Part shown: positions 29,855 to 39,268 of the stretch, piece by piece | Position numbering within the stretch: the first letter of the stretch is position 1 | How the letters are laid out: each line of letters begins with the position of its first letter | NCBI RefSeq assembly: GCF_002117485.1 | Contig: NZ_CP021033.1 | Location: forward strand, 248,001 to 312,000 | Reading direction: 5' to 3' | From: Rhizobium sp. NXC14 | GTDB lineage: Bacteria > Pseudomonadota > Alphaproteobacteria > Rhizobiales > Rhizobiaceae | Length of the DNA stretch: 64,000 bases | Translations under genes and position numbers: made by a program | Notes under the pieces: generated by a model | What the model was told of the DNA's origin: nothing | Seen by the model: the letters and a program-made list of their open reading frames with translations, nothing else | The model's database searches: none

Positions 29855-30178
29855 ATGGATGATCATGAGTTCCGTCTTTACTTGAAAATCGATGTGGTCC
29901 AGCTCGATTTCTGGGTCGAACAGGGTTGGCTGATCCCTGAGACCTCAGGCGAAAAGCGACAGTTTCGCGATGCCGATGTCGCCCGCGCCCGGTTAATTCT
30001 GGATCTCATGGGCAATATGGGCGTCAACGAAGCCGGCGTCGACGTCGTCATGGATCTGGTCGATCAGCTTCATGGAATCAGGGGAACAATGAGTCAGCTG
30101 ATGACCGCCATCTCCAGGCAGGAACGCGATGTCCAGCGGCGGTTGTTAGAATGTCTTGAGGATCTCGAACAGTTTTGA
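29855..30178 (+). CDS. cbpM: Chaperone modulator CbpM
   Basis: 107-residue MerR-like helical protein. YLKIDVVQLDFWVEQGWLIPE and FRDADVARARLILDLMGNMGVNEAGVDVVMDLVDQLHG match CbpM, which binds the J domain of CbpA and blocks its interaction with DnaK. The ATG (MDDHEFRL) is chosen because it starts 2 nt after cbpA and the similarity begins there. Converges with the CdsA-like gene 18 nt downstream. Confidence 0.9.
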   Translation: MDDHEFRLYLKIDVVQLDFWVEQGWLIPETSGEKRQFRDADVARARLILDLMGNMGVNEAGVDVVMDLVDQLHGIRGTMSQLMTAISRQERDVQRRLLECLEDLEQF

Positions 30179-30196
30179 CTAGGCCGCAGCTCGTGT

Positions 30197-31126
30197 CTAT
30201 GTCGTGAACCAATAGCGGACGATGTGGAAGAACAGCGGCGCGGCAAAGGTGATGGAGTCGAGACGATCGAGCACCCCGCCATGGCCCTCGATCACATAAC
30301 CCCAGTCCTTGGCGTTGAGATCGCGCTTGATGGCGGAGAGCACGAAGCCGCCGAAGAAGCCGGCGACGACGATGACGGTGCTGACGGCTGCGGCCTGCAG
30401 AGGCGAGAACGGCGTCAGGCGATAGAGCAGCGTTCCCACCAGTATGGCCGATGCGCCGCCACCGAAGAGGCCTTCAAGCGTCTTCGATGGGCTGATGTTC
30501 GGCGAGAAGCGGTGTTTCCCCAGGAGCTTTCCCCAGACATACTGGAAGACGTCGCTGAGCTGCACCACGATGACGAGATAGACGAGCAGCAGGGCGGGCG
30601 GCGTGCCGGTCTCCAGCATCAGGAGCGCGGGGGCATGGCTGATCGAATAGACCGTCAGCATCAATCCCCATTGCACCCTGGCGGTGCGCGCCAGGAATTC
30701 GTTTACGTCGCCCGTCAGGGTCGCCACTGCCGGCAGGATTAGGAATGCATAGACCGGGATGAAGATCGAAAAGAGGCCGTACCATAGAGTCCCGAGCAGC
30801 ACATATTGCACCGGCAGGACAACGAAGAAGGACAGGAAAAGCGCCAGGTGATCGCCGCGCCGCGATGGCGTCAGCGTCCAGAATTCGCGCAGTGCCATGA
30901 AGGACAGGAATGCGAACAGGACGACCACAGCGGTGTCGCCGAGCAGGATCGCACCGCCGAATATCGCGACCATGATCCACCATGAGCGGATGCGGGCATT
31001 GAGGTTATGCACGGTGGCGACGGATCCGGGCTCGGTCGCGCGCCGCTGAAGGATGAAACCAGTAGCGGAGGCGACGGCCAGCAGGCCGAGGATTGCGGCA
31101 AGCACGATGGAGAAAAAGCTGCTCAT
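30197..31126 (-). CDS. Phosphatidate cytidylyltransferase-like membrane protein (CdsA family)
   Basis: 309 residues with about eight hydrophobic spans. The C-terminal family signature is present as SAIKRDLNAKDWGYVIEGHGGVLDRLDS, with Pro of the usual PGHGG replaced by Glu. The family makes CDP-diacylglycerol from phosphatidic acid and CTP in the inner membrane. ATGA overlap with plsC, whose product is phosphatidic acid, so the two form a short lipid pathway. Probably a second copy beside a chromosomal cdsA; may serve a specialised phospholipid. Confidence 0.85.
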   Translation of the reverse strand: MSSFFSIVLAAILGLLAVASATGFILQRRATEPGSVATVHNLNARIRSWWIMVAIFGGAILLGDTAVVVLFAFLSFMALREFWTLTPSRRGDHLALFLSFFVVLPVQYVLLGTLWYGLFSIFIPVYAFLILPAVATLTGDVNEFLARTARVQWGLMLTVYSISHAPALLMLETGTPPALLLVYLVIVVQLSDVFQYVWGKLLGKHRFSPNISPSKTLEGLFGGGASAILVGTLLYRLTPFSPLQAAAVSTVIVVAGFFGGFVLSAIKRDLNAKDWGYVIEGHGGVLDRLDSITFAAPLFFHIVRYWFTT

Positions 31127-31800
31127 GCGATGTGCTTTCCGTCCGCTAACTCGATGACTGCTGCACGGGCGCGGGCCAGGAATGCGTCCTTTCCTTCGCC
31201 CGGTTCGACGCGCAGCGGCTTGCCGAAGCGGGCCGTGCAGGTGATCGGCACGATGAGCCAGCTTCCCTTCGGCAAGATGCGCTGAAGATTGTCGAGATGG
31301 ATCGGCACGAGATCGACATCGGGGAAACGACAGGCAAGACGATAGATGCCGCTGCGGAACGGGGCGATCTCCTCGCTGGAGCTTCTCGTTCCTTCCGGGA
31401 AGATCAGGACCGAGCACCCCTCCTCCAGCAGGCGCTCGACCGGCTCCAGCGGGTTGCTGTCGGGCAGAGGCTTGCGGTCTATCAGGACGGCGCGCAGGCC
31501 TTTCTCGGCAATGAAACGCCGAAAGGCGCTCGTTCCCCAGTAATCGCGCGCCGCGACCGGGTGGGTCAGCCGTCGCACCGGCCACGGCAGGGCAGCCATG
31601 ACGGCAACAGTATCGACATGGCTGTTGTGATTGGCGAAATAGATGCGGCGGCGAAGGTCGGGCGTACAGCCCCGCCACTCGCTTCGGGCGCCGACCATGA
31701 TCCGCACGAACAGCACGAGAAGGCGACGGACGAGGGCGATCGCCCAGGACGACGACCGGCTCGCGATCGGCCGCCGCGAGGCGTCTTCTTCTTCACCCAT
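31123..31800 (-). CDS. 1-acyl-sn-glycerol-3-phosphate acyltransferase (PlsC family)
   Basis: 225 residues with the acyltransferase motif HX4D (His58-Asp63 in NHNSHVD) and FPEGTR further on. One N-terminal hydrophobic segment (IALVRRLLVLFVRIMV) would anchor it to the membrane. Makes phosphatidic acid from lysophosphatidic acid. First gene of a two-gene operon with the CdsA-like gene. No obvious link to the neighbouring importer on the other strand. Confidence 0.9.
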   Translation of the reverse strand: MGEEEDASRRPIASRSSSWAIALVRRLLVLFVRIMVGARSEWRGCTPDLRRRIYFANHNSHVDTVAVMAALPWPVRRLTHPVAARDYWGTSAFRRFIAEKGLRAVLIDRKPLPDSNPLEPVERLLEEGCSVLIFPEGTRSSSEEIAPFRSGIYRLACRFPDVDLVPIHLDNLQRILPKGSWLIVPITCTARFGKPLRVEPGEGKDAFLARARAAVIELADGKHIA

Positions 31801-31973
31801 TTCAATTTCCCCAACCCAACGGTTCTATGCATAGCGTGCCGGAGTTGTCGCGCCAAGCCCTGCAGATCCGGCCCGAGAAGCACGGCGGCACCGGGCATGC
31901 AGACCTAGGACGTCTCGTTCATTCAGCCAGGCTGCTGCGGCCGATTAGCCTGATTTTTGACCCGGTTCACTGC

Positions 31974-32001
31974 TTGACACGTTTTTAGGCGCTACTATGA
32001 T
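31974..32001 (+). promoter_or_regulatory. Strong sigma-70-type promoter of the BMP importer operon
   Basis: TTGACA (31974-31979), 16-nt spacer, TATGAT (31996-32001), 36 nt before the binding-protein ATG. Best-matching housekeeping promoter in the window. Nothing else recognised in 31801-32036. Confidence 0.65.
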
Positions 32002-32036
32002 TTTTGAACCAGCTGGTAAAAAAAGGGGAACAATCA

Positions 32037-33023
32037 ATGACCAAAGACATGTTGATTTCACGCCGGGCAGTGATCGCGTCGGGCATTGCGCTTGGCGTCA
32101 GCGGCTTCGCCTCGCTAGCAAGGGCGGCTGCGCCCCTGAAAGTTGCCGGCATCCATGCGTCGCCGGTTGAAAATGCCTGGAACTCATGCCTGCACAAGGC
32201 CCTCCAGGACGCGGCCAAGGACGGAGTCATCGAATATGTCTTCTCCGAAGGCGTCTCGGGCACCGATTATCCCCGCGCCATGCGCGAATATGCCGAACAG
32301 GGCAACAAGCTGATTATCGGCGAGGCCTATGCCGTGGAGAAGGAGGCCCGTCAGGTCGCGGCCGACTATCCCGATACCGCTTTCGTGCTTGGTTCGAGCG
32401 GCGAGCAAGCCGGCGACAATTTCGGTGTTTTCGGCACCTGGAATCACGACGGCGCCTATCTCGCTGGCATGCTTGCGGGCAAGATGACCAAGTCGAACAT
32501 CGTCGGTTCGGTCGGCGCCATTCCGATTCCCGAGGTCAACATGCTGATCAACGCCTTCGCCGCCGGCGTCAAGGCGGTCAACCCTGATGCAAAACACCTC
32601 GTCGCATTCATCGGCACTTTCTTCGATCCGCCGAAGGCCCGTGAAGCTGGCCTTGCCCAGATCGACGCCGGCGCCGACATCCTGTTCGGCGAACGCATCG
32701 GCACGGCCGACGCCGCCAAGGAACGCGGCATCAGGTCGGTCGGCTCGCTGATCGATTATACGCCGCGTTATCCGGATACGGTCTTCGCCAATGCCATGTG
32801 GTACTTCCGTCCGATCCTGAATGCCGCGATCGCCGATGTCGCCGCCGGCAAACCGGTGGGCCGAAACTACACATCCTACGGCCTGATGAAGGAAGGCGGC
32901 AGCGATATCGTCTTCGTCAAGGGCGTGGCGCCTGCCGAGGCGGAAGCCGCGATGGAAGCCAAGCGCGCGGAGATCAAGGCCGGCACCTTCGAAGTTCCGA
33001 AGATGATGGACGAGCCGAAGTAG
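32037..33023 (+). CDS. BMP-family ABC transporter substrate-binding protein
   Basis: 328 residues. N-terminus MTKDMLISRRAVIASGIALGVSG with twin Arg and an Ala-rich end (ARAA) suggests export, possibly through Tat. The mature protein shows BMP landmarks YPRAMREYAEQGNKLIIGEAYA, FVLGSSGEQAGDNFGVF and AGMLAGKMTKSNIVGSVGA. The family binds nucleosides or nucleobases. GGGGA lies 8 nt before the ATG. First gene of the operon bmp-amidase-ATPase-permease-permease-codA. Confidence 0.9.
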   Translation: MTKDMLISRRAVIASGIALGVSGFASLARAAAPLKVAGIHASPVENAWNSCLHKALQDAAKDGVIEYVFSEGVSGTDYPRAMREYAEQGNKLIIGEAYAVEKEARQVAADYPDTAFVLGSSGEQAGDNFGVFGTWNHDGAYLAGMLAGKMTKSNIVGSVGAIPIPEVNMLINAFAAGVKAVNPDAKHLVAFIGTFFDPPKAREAGLAQIDAGADILFGERIGTADAAKERGIRSVGSLIDYTPRYPDTVFANAMWYFRPILNAAIADVAAGKPVGRNYTSYGLMKEGGSDIVFVKGVAPAEAEAAMEAKRAEIKAGTFEVPKMMDEPK

Positions 33024-33031
33024 TTCGGTCC

Positions 33032-34444
33032 ATGCAGGGCGACGCAACGGAGCTGGCGGCAGCGATCAGGCGCGGCAGCCTGAGCGCTGCGGAAGCGATG
33101 CAGGCCTCTCTTGAGAGAGCTGCACGGCGTGAGTCGCTCGGCGCGATCGCCTATCTCGATGCCGCCATGGGCCTCGCCGCCGCACACGCCAGCGACCGGG
33201 AGCGGCGGAGCGCGCCGGATCATTTCTCTGCCCGGCCCTTTGCCGGCGTGCCGACCTTGGCGAAAGATCTTGGCGGTCCCTTTCGAGGGCTGCCGGTCAC
33301 GGCGGGTTCCCGCCTGTTGGAAAGAAAGGGCGGCGAAACCGATTCCGATCTCGCTTTTCGCTTTCGCGACGCCGGCTTCTGCCCGTTTGGCCTGACGACG
33401 AGCCCGGAATTCGGTCTATCGCTCGCCAGCGAACCGGCAATTGGACCGGTCTGCCGCAATCCGCTCGATCCGGCGCGCACCGCTGGCGGTTCATCCGGCG
33501 GCGCGGCGGCAGCGGTTGCTGCCGGAATCGTCGCGATCGCCCATGCCACCGACGCCGGCGGCTCAATCCGTGTGCCTGCCGCCTGTTGCGGCCTCGTCGG
33601 ACTGAAGCCGACCCGCGGCGCCATTCCCGGCGGTCCATCCTTCGGCAACCACCTCGCCGGTATTGCCAGCGAACTGGCGGTCTGTCGCTCGGTGCGGGAT
33701 ACGGCGCTGATTTTCGACCGGTTGAGCGGCAATTCCCGCGGACCCGTTCCGGATCCCGCCCCCACCGATATCGACAACGGCCGTCTGCGGATCGGCCTGC
33801 TGACCGATACCGGGCCGACCTATCCGACCGAGGGTAGCCGGCTTGCCGCCGTCGAAGACGCGGCGCGCATGCTGGAGAGCGACGGACACGTCATCGTTCC
33901 TTTGGCGTGGGCCGATTTCGAATGGAGCATCGCCGCCAGCCGCCGCGCCTTTGCCGATATCGTTTCCGTCAACCTTTCCGCACTCATCGAGGCGGCGGCT
34001 CTTGAGGAAAGCAGAGCCGAGCCTCTCACGCAGGCTTTCGCGGCGCGCGGCCGGGCGCTTTCGGCGTCTATGCTCTGGAACACGCTGAACGATGCCGTTC
34101 TGGTGAGCCACGCCCTTTGGGCACTGTTCGATAAGGTCGATTGCATCCTGATGCCGATGCTTGCATCCGCGCCTCTTGCGATAGGCTCCTTTCCGTCCGA
34201 TCATGCCGACACGAATTTGCATCTCGAACGCATGGCGGCATTTGCGCCGGTTGCCTGTCTGGCCAATATCTCAGGTTTCCCTGCTTTGACGCTCCCTTTC
34301 GGACAGGATGAGCACGCCATGCCGCTGCCGGTGCAACTCATAGCGTCGATGGGCCAGGAGCCACGCCTCCTGTCGCTGGCGGCACGCCTGGAGGCCGAGG
34401 CGCTATGGCAGCACCGTTTTCCGGTCGCAGGATTGGCGACATGA
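33032..34444 (+). CDS. Amidase (amidase signature family)
   Basis: 470 residues. The signature GGSSGGAAAAVAAGIVAIAHATDAGGSIRVPA holds the Ser-Ser-Lys triad with the Lys in TLAKDLGG. The start MQGDATELA is 8 nt after the bmp stop; a longer in-frame extension through bmp is not real. ATGA overlap with the ATPase gene. Sitting inside a nucleobase-type uptake operon with a deaminase, it probably hydrolyses an amide or ureide intermediate of the imported compound. Substrate not identifiable. Confidence 0.88.
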   Translation: MQGDATELAAAIRRGSLSAAEAMQASLERAARRESLGAIAYLDAAMGLAAAHASDRERRSAPDHFSARPFAGVPTLAKDLGGPFRGLPVTAGSRLLERKGGETDSDLAFRFRDAGFCPFGLTTSPEFGLSLASEPAIGPVCRNPLDPARTAGGSSGGAAAAVAAGIVAIAHATDAGGSIRVPAACCGLVGLKPTRGAIPGGPSFGNHLAGIASELAVCRSVRDTALIFDRLSGNSRGPVPDPAPTDIDNGRLRIGLLTDTGPTYPTEGSRLAAVEDAARMLESDGHVIVPLAWADFEWSIAASRRAFADIVSVNLSALIEAAALEESRAEPLTQAFAARGRALSASMLWNTLNDAVLVSHALWALFDKVDCILMPMLASAPLAIGSFPSDHADTNLHLERMAAFAPVACLANISGFPALTLPFGQDEHAMPLPVQLIASMGQEPRLLSLAARLEAEALWQHRFPVAGLAT

Positions 34445-35973
34445 CCGGGCCTGTTCTGGAAATTATCGGTGTCAGCAAACGCTTCGGCGACAATCTCGCC
34501 AATGACGATATTTCCATGACGCTCGCGAGGGGCGAGATCGTGGCCCTGCTCGGCGAGAATGGTGCCGGCAAGACGACGCTGATGAGCATCCTTTTCGGCC
34601 ATTACATGCCGGACGCCGGGCGAATTCTGATCGAGGGCGCGGAGGTGCCGCAGGGAAAGCCACGCGCGGCAATCCGCGCCGGTGTCGGCATGGTGCACCA
34701 GCATTTTTCGCTCGCCCCCAATCTGACGGTCCTCGAAAATGTCATGACCGGCACTGAAAAACTGTGGTCCTGGCGGTCGGCAACATCGGCGGCGCGCAAG
34801 AAGCTCCTGGCGATTTCCGAACGCTTCGGCCTCACGGTCGACCCGGAAGCCCGCCTTGGCGATCTGTCGGTCGGCGAGCAGCAGCGGGTGGAAATCCTCA
34901 AGGCACTCTACAACGACGCCCGCATCCTGATCCTCGACGAGCCGACGGCGGTGCTGACCAACATCGAGGCCGAGCGACTGTTCACGACGCTCAAGGAGAT
35001 GGCCCGCCAGGGCCTGTCGTTGATCTTCATTTCGCACAAGCTCGATGAGGTCATGGCGGCGGCCGACCGCATCGTCGTCTTGCGCGGAGGCAAGATGGTC
35101 GCCGAACGCAGGGCATCGGACACGAGCAAGGTGGAGCTGGCTGAATTGATGGTCGGACGCCGCGTGACACGGCCCGTTCGCGAACCATCGACACCCGGCG
35201 CCGTTGTCCTCGAAGCTGCCGGTGTAACGGTGCGCACGGGCGGGGTCGACCGGCTGAAATCGATCAGCTTTCGGCTGCATCAGGGAGAGGTCCTCGGCAT
35301 TATCGGCGTTTCCGGCAATGGCCAAGCGGCGTTGGCGCATGTTCTGTCGGGTACGCTGGCGCGCAGCGCCGGCGAGCTCAAGCTGTTCGGGGAAACCATC
35401 GGCAATCTCGGCGTCGCCGATGTCGTCGAAGCCGGCATCGGCCGCATTCCCGAGGACCGCAACCACGAGGGTGTGATCGGCGAAATGGCGATCTGGGAAA
35501 ACGCCGTGCTGGAGCGGATCGCCTCACCGGCCTTTTCGCGCCGTGGTCTCGTCAACCGCAAGGCGGGCATGGCTTTCGCGAGGGAGATCATTGACGGATT
35601 CGACGTTCGCGGCGGCGGCCCGGCAATTCGCACTCGGCTGCTTTCCGGCGGCAATATGCAAAAGCTCATTCTCGGGCGCAGCCTGTATCGACGGCCGCGT
35701 ATCCTGATTGCCGCGCAGCCTGCCCGCGGCCTCGACGAAGGTGCAGTCGCCGCCGTGCACGCACGCCTGCTCGAAGCCCGCCGGCAGGGAACCGCCGTGC
35801 TGCTGATCTCGGAGGATCTTGACGAGGTGATCGCACTTGCAGACCGCATACAGGCGATCGTCGGCGGCCGCCTGTCGCCGCCCGTCGAGGCTGAAGACGC
35901 CGACGCCCGCAGGCTGGGGCTGATGATGGCCGGTGAATGGCAGGAAACTCCAGGGGCCGGCCATGCGATTTGA
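34441..35973 (+). CDS. BMP/nucleoside-type ABC transporter ATPase (two ABC domains)
   Basis: 510 residues with two ABC domains, as in sugar and nucleoside importers. Domain 1: Walker A GENGAGKT, Walker B ILILDEPTAVL. Domain 2: GVSGNGQAALAHVLSG, the typically degenerate second Walker A, then RIPEDRNHEGVIGEMAIWENA and LSGGNMQKLILGRSL. The conserved DEPTRGLD in domain 2 is AAQPARGLDEG, again normal for this branch. ATGA overlap with amidase. Energises uptake with the next two permeases. Confidence 0.92.
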   Translation: MTGPVLEIIGVSKRFGDNLANDDISMTLARGEIVALLGENGAGKTTLMSILFGHYMPDAGRILIEGAEVPQGKPRAAIRAGVGMVHQHFSLAPNLTVLENVMTGTEKLWSWRSATSAARKKLLAISERFGLTVDPEARLGDLSVGEQQRVEILKALYNDARILILDEPTAVLTNIEAERLFTTLKEMARQGLSLIFISHKLDEVMAAADRIVVLRGGKMVAERRASDTSKVELAELMVGRRVTRPVREPSTPGAVVLEAAGVTVRTGGVDRLKSISFRLHQGEVLGIIGVSGNGQAALAHVLSGTLARSAGELKLFGETIGNLGVADVVEAGIGRIPEDRNHEGVIGEMAIWENAVLERIASPAFSRRGLVNRKAGMAFAREIIDGFDVRGGGPAIRTRLLSGGNMQKLILGRSLYRRPRILIAAQPARGLDEGAVAAVHARLLEARRQGTAVLLISEDLDEVIALADRIQAIVGGRLSPPVEAEDADARRLGLMMAGEWQETPGAGHAI

Positions 35974-37012
35974 GCGCCGCGAGCACCGCCCGCTTTCCCT
36001 GCTGATATTCACGCCTGTCGTTGCGGTCATCGCAGCGCTGGCTCTGGCGGGCATCCTGATCGCGATTGCCGGCGCGCCCGTTCTCGATGCCTACCGGCGC
36101 ATCCTGACCGGCGCCTTCGGCTCGCGGCTTTCGGCGACCGAAACACTGACGCGGGCAACGCCGCTGATGTTGACCGGGCTTGCGGCCGCCGTCGCCTTTC
36201 GGGCGCGGCTATGGAATATCGGCGCCGAGGGCCAGTTCTACCTCGGCGCCATCGCCGTCGCTGCGGCGAGTTCGAAGCTACTTGGCAATCTCCCCGCGCC
36301 CATCCTCATCCCGCTCCTGCTGCTGATCGGCGCCGTCGCCGGCATGGTGCTGATCCTGGTTCCGCTGTGGCTCAGGCTGCGCTTTTCCGTCGATGAGGTC
36401 GTCACCAGCCTGCTCCTGAACTTCATCGCCGTGCTTTTCGTCTCGATGTTGATCGACGGCGTTCTCAAGGATCCGCTCGCCTTCGGATGGCCGCAATCGC
36501 AATCCGTCAGCGATCACGCCATGCTGCCGAAACTGCTCGCCCGATCGCGCCTGCATATCGGCTTTGCGATCGCGATCGCTCTTGCCGTCGTCGTCCATTT
36601 CGTCCAGTCCCGCACCGTCTTCGGCATGCAGTCCCGCGCTGCGGGCCTCAATCCTGCCGGTGCGGTCTTCGCAGGCGTGCCCCTCGGCAAAACGCTGGTG
36701 AAGGTCGCCTGTCTCTCCGGCGGGCTTGCGGGGCTCGCCGGCGCAATCGAGGTGATGGGCGTCAAGGGTTACGTGACGACCGATCTGTCGCCCGGTTTCG
36801 GTTACGCCGGCATCGTCGTCGCCATGCTTGCCAACCTCAATCCGCTCGGCGTCGTCTTCGCCGCGATTTTTACGGCCACCATGTTCGTCGGCGCCGACGG
36901 CATGAGCCGTGGCCTCGGCATTCCGACCTATATCGCCGATGTGACGGTGGCGCTGTCGCTGCTGACGATGCTGATCGCGTTGTTCTTCACCCAGTACAGG
37001 ATCCGGCGATGA
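35963..37012 (+). CDS. BMP/nucleoside-type ABC transporter permease 1
   Basis: 349 residues, about nine hydrophobic segments. Landmarks ATPLMLTGLAAAVAFRARLWNIGAEGQFYLGA and AGLNPAGAVFAGV are typical of YufP/NupP-like permeases. Start overlaps the ATPase gene by 11 nt. Works as a heterodimer with the next permease. Confidence 0.9.
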   Translation: MRFERREHRPLSLLIFTPVVAVIAALALAGILIAIAGAPVLDAYRRILTGAFGSRLSATETLTRATPLMLTGLAAAVAFRARLWNIGAEGQFYLGAIAVAAASSKLLGNLPAPILIPLLLLIGAVAGMVLILVPLWLRLRFSVDEVVTSLLLNFIAVLFVSMLIDGVLKDPLAFGWPQSQSVSDHAMLPKLLARSRLHIGFAIAIALAVVVHFVQSRTVFGMQSRAAGLNPAGAVFAGVPLGKTLVKVACLSGGLAGLAGAIEVMGVKGYVTTDLSPGFGYAGIVVAMLANLNPLGVVFAAIFTATMFVGADGMSRGLGIPTYIADVTVALSLLTMLIALFFTQYRIRR

Positions 37013-37953
37013 CGCAATTGTTCGACATTATCGCCTCCGCCGGCCTCTGGGCGGCGATCCTGCGGATCGCCACGCCGCTGATCTTCGGCACGCTCGGCGC
37101 CCTGCTGTGCGAACGGGCGGGCGTGCTCAATCTCGGCATCGAAGGCATCATGACCTTTGGGGCGATGATCGGCTGGCTTTCCGTCTATCATGGCGCCGAT
37201 CTCTGGACCGGCCTGCTGATTGCCGCGATAGCCGGCGGCGTCTTCGGCCTGCTGCATGCGGGGCTGACAGTGACGCTCGGCCTCTCCCAGCATGTCTCCG
37301 GCCTCGGCGTCACGCTCTTTGCGTCAAGTTTCAGCTATTATGTCTTCCGGCTGATCGTGCCGCTTGCCAACACTCCGCCGACCATCGCGCCGTTCCAGCC
37401 GATCGCCATTCCCGGCCTCTCGACGCTACCGTTTATCGGCCCCGCCTTCTTCACGCAAACCGCGCCGACCTATCTTGCGATGCTGATCGCCCTCTTGATG
37501 GCCTACATCATCTTCCGCACGCCCGTCGGGCTTGCGATCCGCATGACCGGCGAGAACCCGCATGCGGCGGAAGCGCAGGGCGTCAACCCGATGAAGGTGC
37601 GTTACGGCGCAGTCATTATCGGCAGCGCACTGATGGGAATGGGCGGTGCTTTCCTGACCTTGTCGGCGTTCAACAGCTTCTTCCCGACCATGGTGCAGGG
37701 ACGCGGATGGATCTGCATCGCGCTCGTTGTCTTCGCCTCCTGGCGCCCGGGCCGCGCGCTTTTCGGCGCCCTGCTCTTTGCCTTCTTCGATGCCTTTCAG
37801 CTTCGGCTGCAGACCGTGCTGAGCGGGCTCGTGCCTTATCAGCTCTTCCTGATGACGCCCTATATCCTCTCCATTGCCGCGCTTGCCGTGATGGCCCGCC
37901 GCGCCCGCGTTCCGCAGGCGCTCATGCAGCCCTATCGCCGCGGCGAGCGCTAA
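37009..37953 (+). CDS. BMP/nucleoside-type ABC transporter permease 2
   Basis: 314 residues. ATPLIFGTLGALLCERAGVLNLGIEGIMTFGAM and RMTGENPHAAEAQGVNPMKVRYGAV match YufQ/NupQ-type permeases. The ATG overlaps the stop of permease 1 (ATGA). A longer in-frame opening inside permease 1 is a shadow. Followed 25 nt later by the CodA-like gene. Confidence 0.92.
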   Translation: MTQLFDIIASAGLWAAILRIATPLIFGTLGALLCERAGVLNLGIEGIMTFGAMIGWLSVYHGADLWTGLLIAAIAGGVFGLLHAGLTVTLGLSQHVSGLGVTLFASSFSYYVFRLIVPLANTPPTIAPFQPIAIPGLSTLPFIGPAFFTQTAPTYLAMLIALLMAYIIFRTPVGLAIRMTGENPHAAEAQGVNPMKVRYGAVIIGSALMGMGGAFLTLSAFNSFFPTMVQGRGWICIALVVFASWRPGRALFGALLFAFFDAFQLRLQTVLSGLVPYQLFLMTPYILSIAALAVMARRARVPQALMQPYRRGER

Positions 37954-37978
37954 AACCACCACATCCAACGAGGCTCCG

Positions 37979-39268
37979 ATGTTCGATCTGATCGTCCGAA
38001 ACGCAAATCTTCCCGATGGCCGCAGCGGCATCGACATCGGCATTGAGGGCGGCAGGATCGCTGCCGTCGAGGGTAATCTCCAAGCTCAAGCGGGCGAAGA
38101 AATCGACGCCACCGGCAGGCTGGTCAGCCCGCCTTTCGTCGATCCTCATTTTCATATGGACGCTACCCTGTCGCTCGGCCTGCCGCGCATGAACGTCTCC
38201 GGCACTTTGCTCGAAGGTATCGCGCTGTGGGGCGAGCTGCGCCCGATCGTGACGAGGGAAGAGCTGGTCGATCGTGCGCTGCGCTATTGCGATCTGGCGG
38301 TGACGCAAGGCCTGCTCTTCATCCGCAGCCATGTCGATACCAGCGATCCCAGGCTGGTGACCGTCGAGGCGATGATCGAGGTCCGCGAAAGGGTCGCGCC
38401 CTATATCGACCTGCAACTGGTCGCCTTTCCGCAGGACGGTTATTACCGTTCGCCGGGTGCAATCGACGCACTCAACCGCGCCCTCGACATGGGCGTCGAC
38501 ATCGTCGGCGGCATTCCGCACTTCGAACGGACGATGGGCGAAGGGACGGCCTCGGTCGAGGCGCTCTGCCGCATCGCTGCCGATCGCGGCCTGCCGGTCG
38601 ACATGCATTGCGATGAAACCGACGATCCGCTGTCGCGCCATATCGAAACGCTGGCGGCTGAGACCATCCGCTTCGGCCTGCAGGGACGTGTCGCAGGCTC
38701 GCATCTGACCTCGATGCACTCGATGGACAATTATTATGTCTCCAAGCTTATCCCGCTGATGGCGGAGGCTGAAATCAACGTCATCCCCAATCCACTGATC
38801 AACATCATGCTACAGGGCCGGCACGATACTTACCCCAAGCGCCGCGGCATGACCCGCGTGAGGGAATTGATGGATGCGGGGCTGAATGTCTCCTTCGGGC
38901 ACGATTGCGTCATGGATCCGTGGTATTCGATGGGATCGGGCGACATGCTGGAGGTCGGCCATATGGCGATCCATGTCGCGCAGATGGCCGGCATCGACGA
39001 TAAGAAGAAGATCTTCGACGCGCTGACAGTCAACTCGGCGAAGACGATGGGACTTGCAGACTACGGCCTGGATAAGGGATGCAACGCCGACCTCGTCATC
39101 CTCCAGGCGCGCGACACGCTGGAGGCGCTGCGGCTGAAGCCGAACCGGCTGGCGGTGATCCGCCGCGGCAAGGTCATCGCCCGCTCGGCGCCGCGCATCG
39201 GCGAGCTTTTCCTGGATGGGCGTCCGGCCCGGATCGACGGCGGCCTGGATTACGCACCGCGCTATTGA
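37979..39268 (+). CDS. codA: CodA-type cytosine deaminase-like amidohydrolase
   Basis: 429 residues, close to E. coli CodA along its length. Metal ligands: His57/His59 in DPHFHMD, His210 in HCDET, Asp309 in FGHD. Gln152 (FPQDG) equals the base-binding Gln156. LINIMLQGRHDTYPKRRGMTR is also CodA-like. E. coli Asp314, next to the metal Asp, is Cys310 here. Changes at that position alter substrate preference in E. coli CodA, so the true substrate may be a modified or different base rather than cytosine. Last gene of the importer operon, which supplies the substrate. Confidence 0.88.
   Translation: MFDLIVRNANLPDGRSGIDIGIEGGRIAAVEGNLQAQAGEEIDATGRLVSPPFVDPHFHMDATLSLGLPRMNVSGTLLEGIALWGELRPIVTREELVDRALRYCDLAVTQGLLFIRSHVDTSDPRLVTVEAMIEVRERVAPYIDLQLVAFPQDGYYRSPGAIDALNRALDMGVDIVGGIPHFERTMGEGTASVEALCRIAADRGLPVDMHCDETDDPLSRHIETLAAETIRFGLQGRVAGSHLTSMHSMDNYYVSKLIPLMAEAEINVIPNPLINIMLQGRHDTYPKRRGMTRVRELMDAGLNVSFGHDCVMDPWYSMGSGDMLEVGHMAIHVAQMAGIDDKKKIFDALTVNSAKTMGLADYGLDKGCNADLVILQARDTLEALRLKPNRLAVIRRGKVIARSAPRIGELFLDGRPARIDGGLDYAPRY

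Noticed and set aside
30197..31678. 493-codon frame joining the CdsA-like gene with sequence inside plsC
   Set aside because: The upstream part is a frame shadow of plsC; the CdsA-like protein has a good ATG at 31126 overlapping the plsC stop.
32798..33031. N-terminal extension of the amidase inside the BMP gene
   Set aside because: The extension is low-quality sequence out of frame with bmp; the amidase begins 8 nt after the bmp stop.
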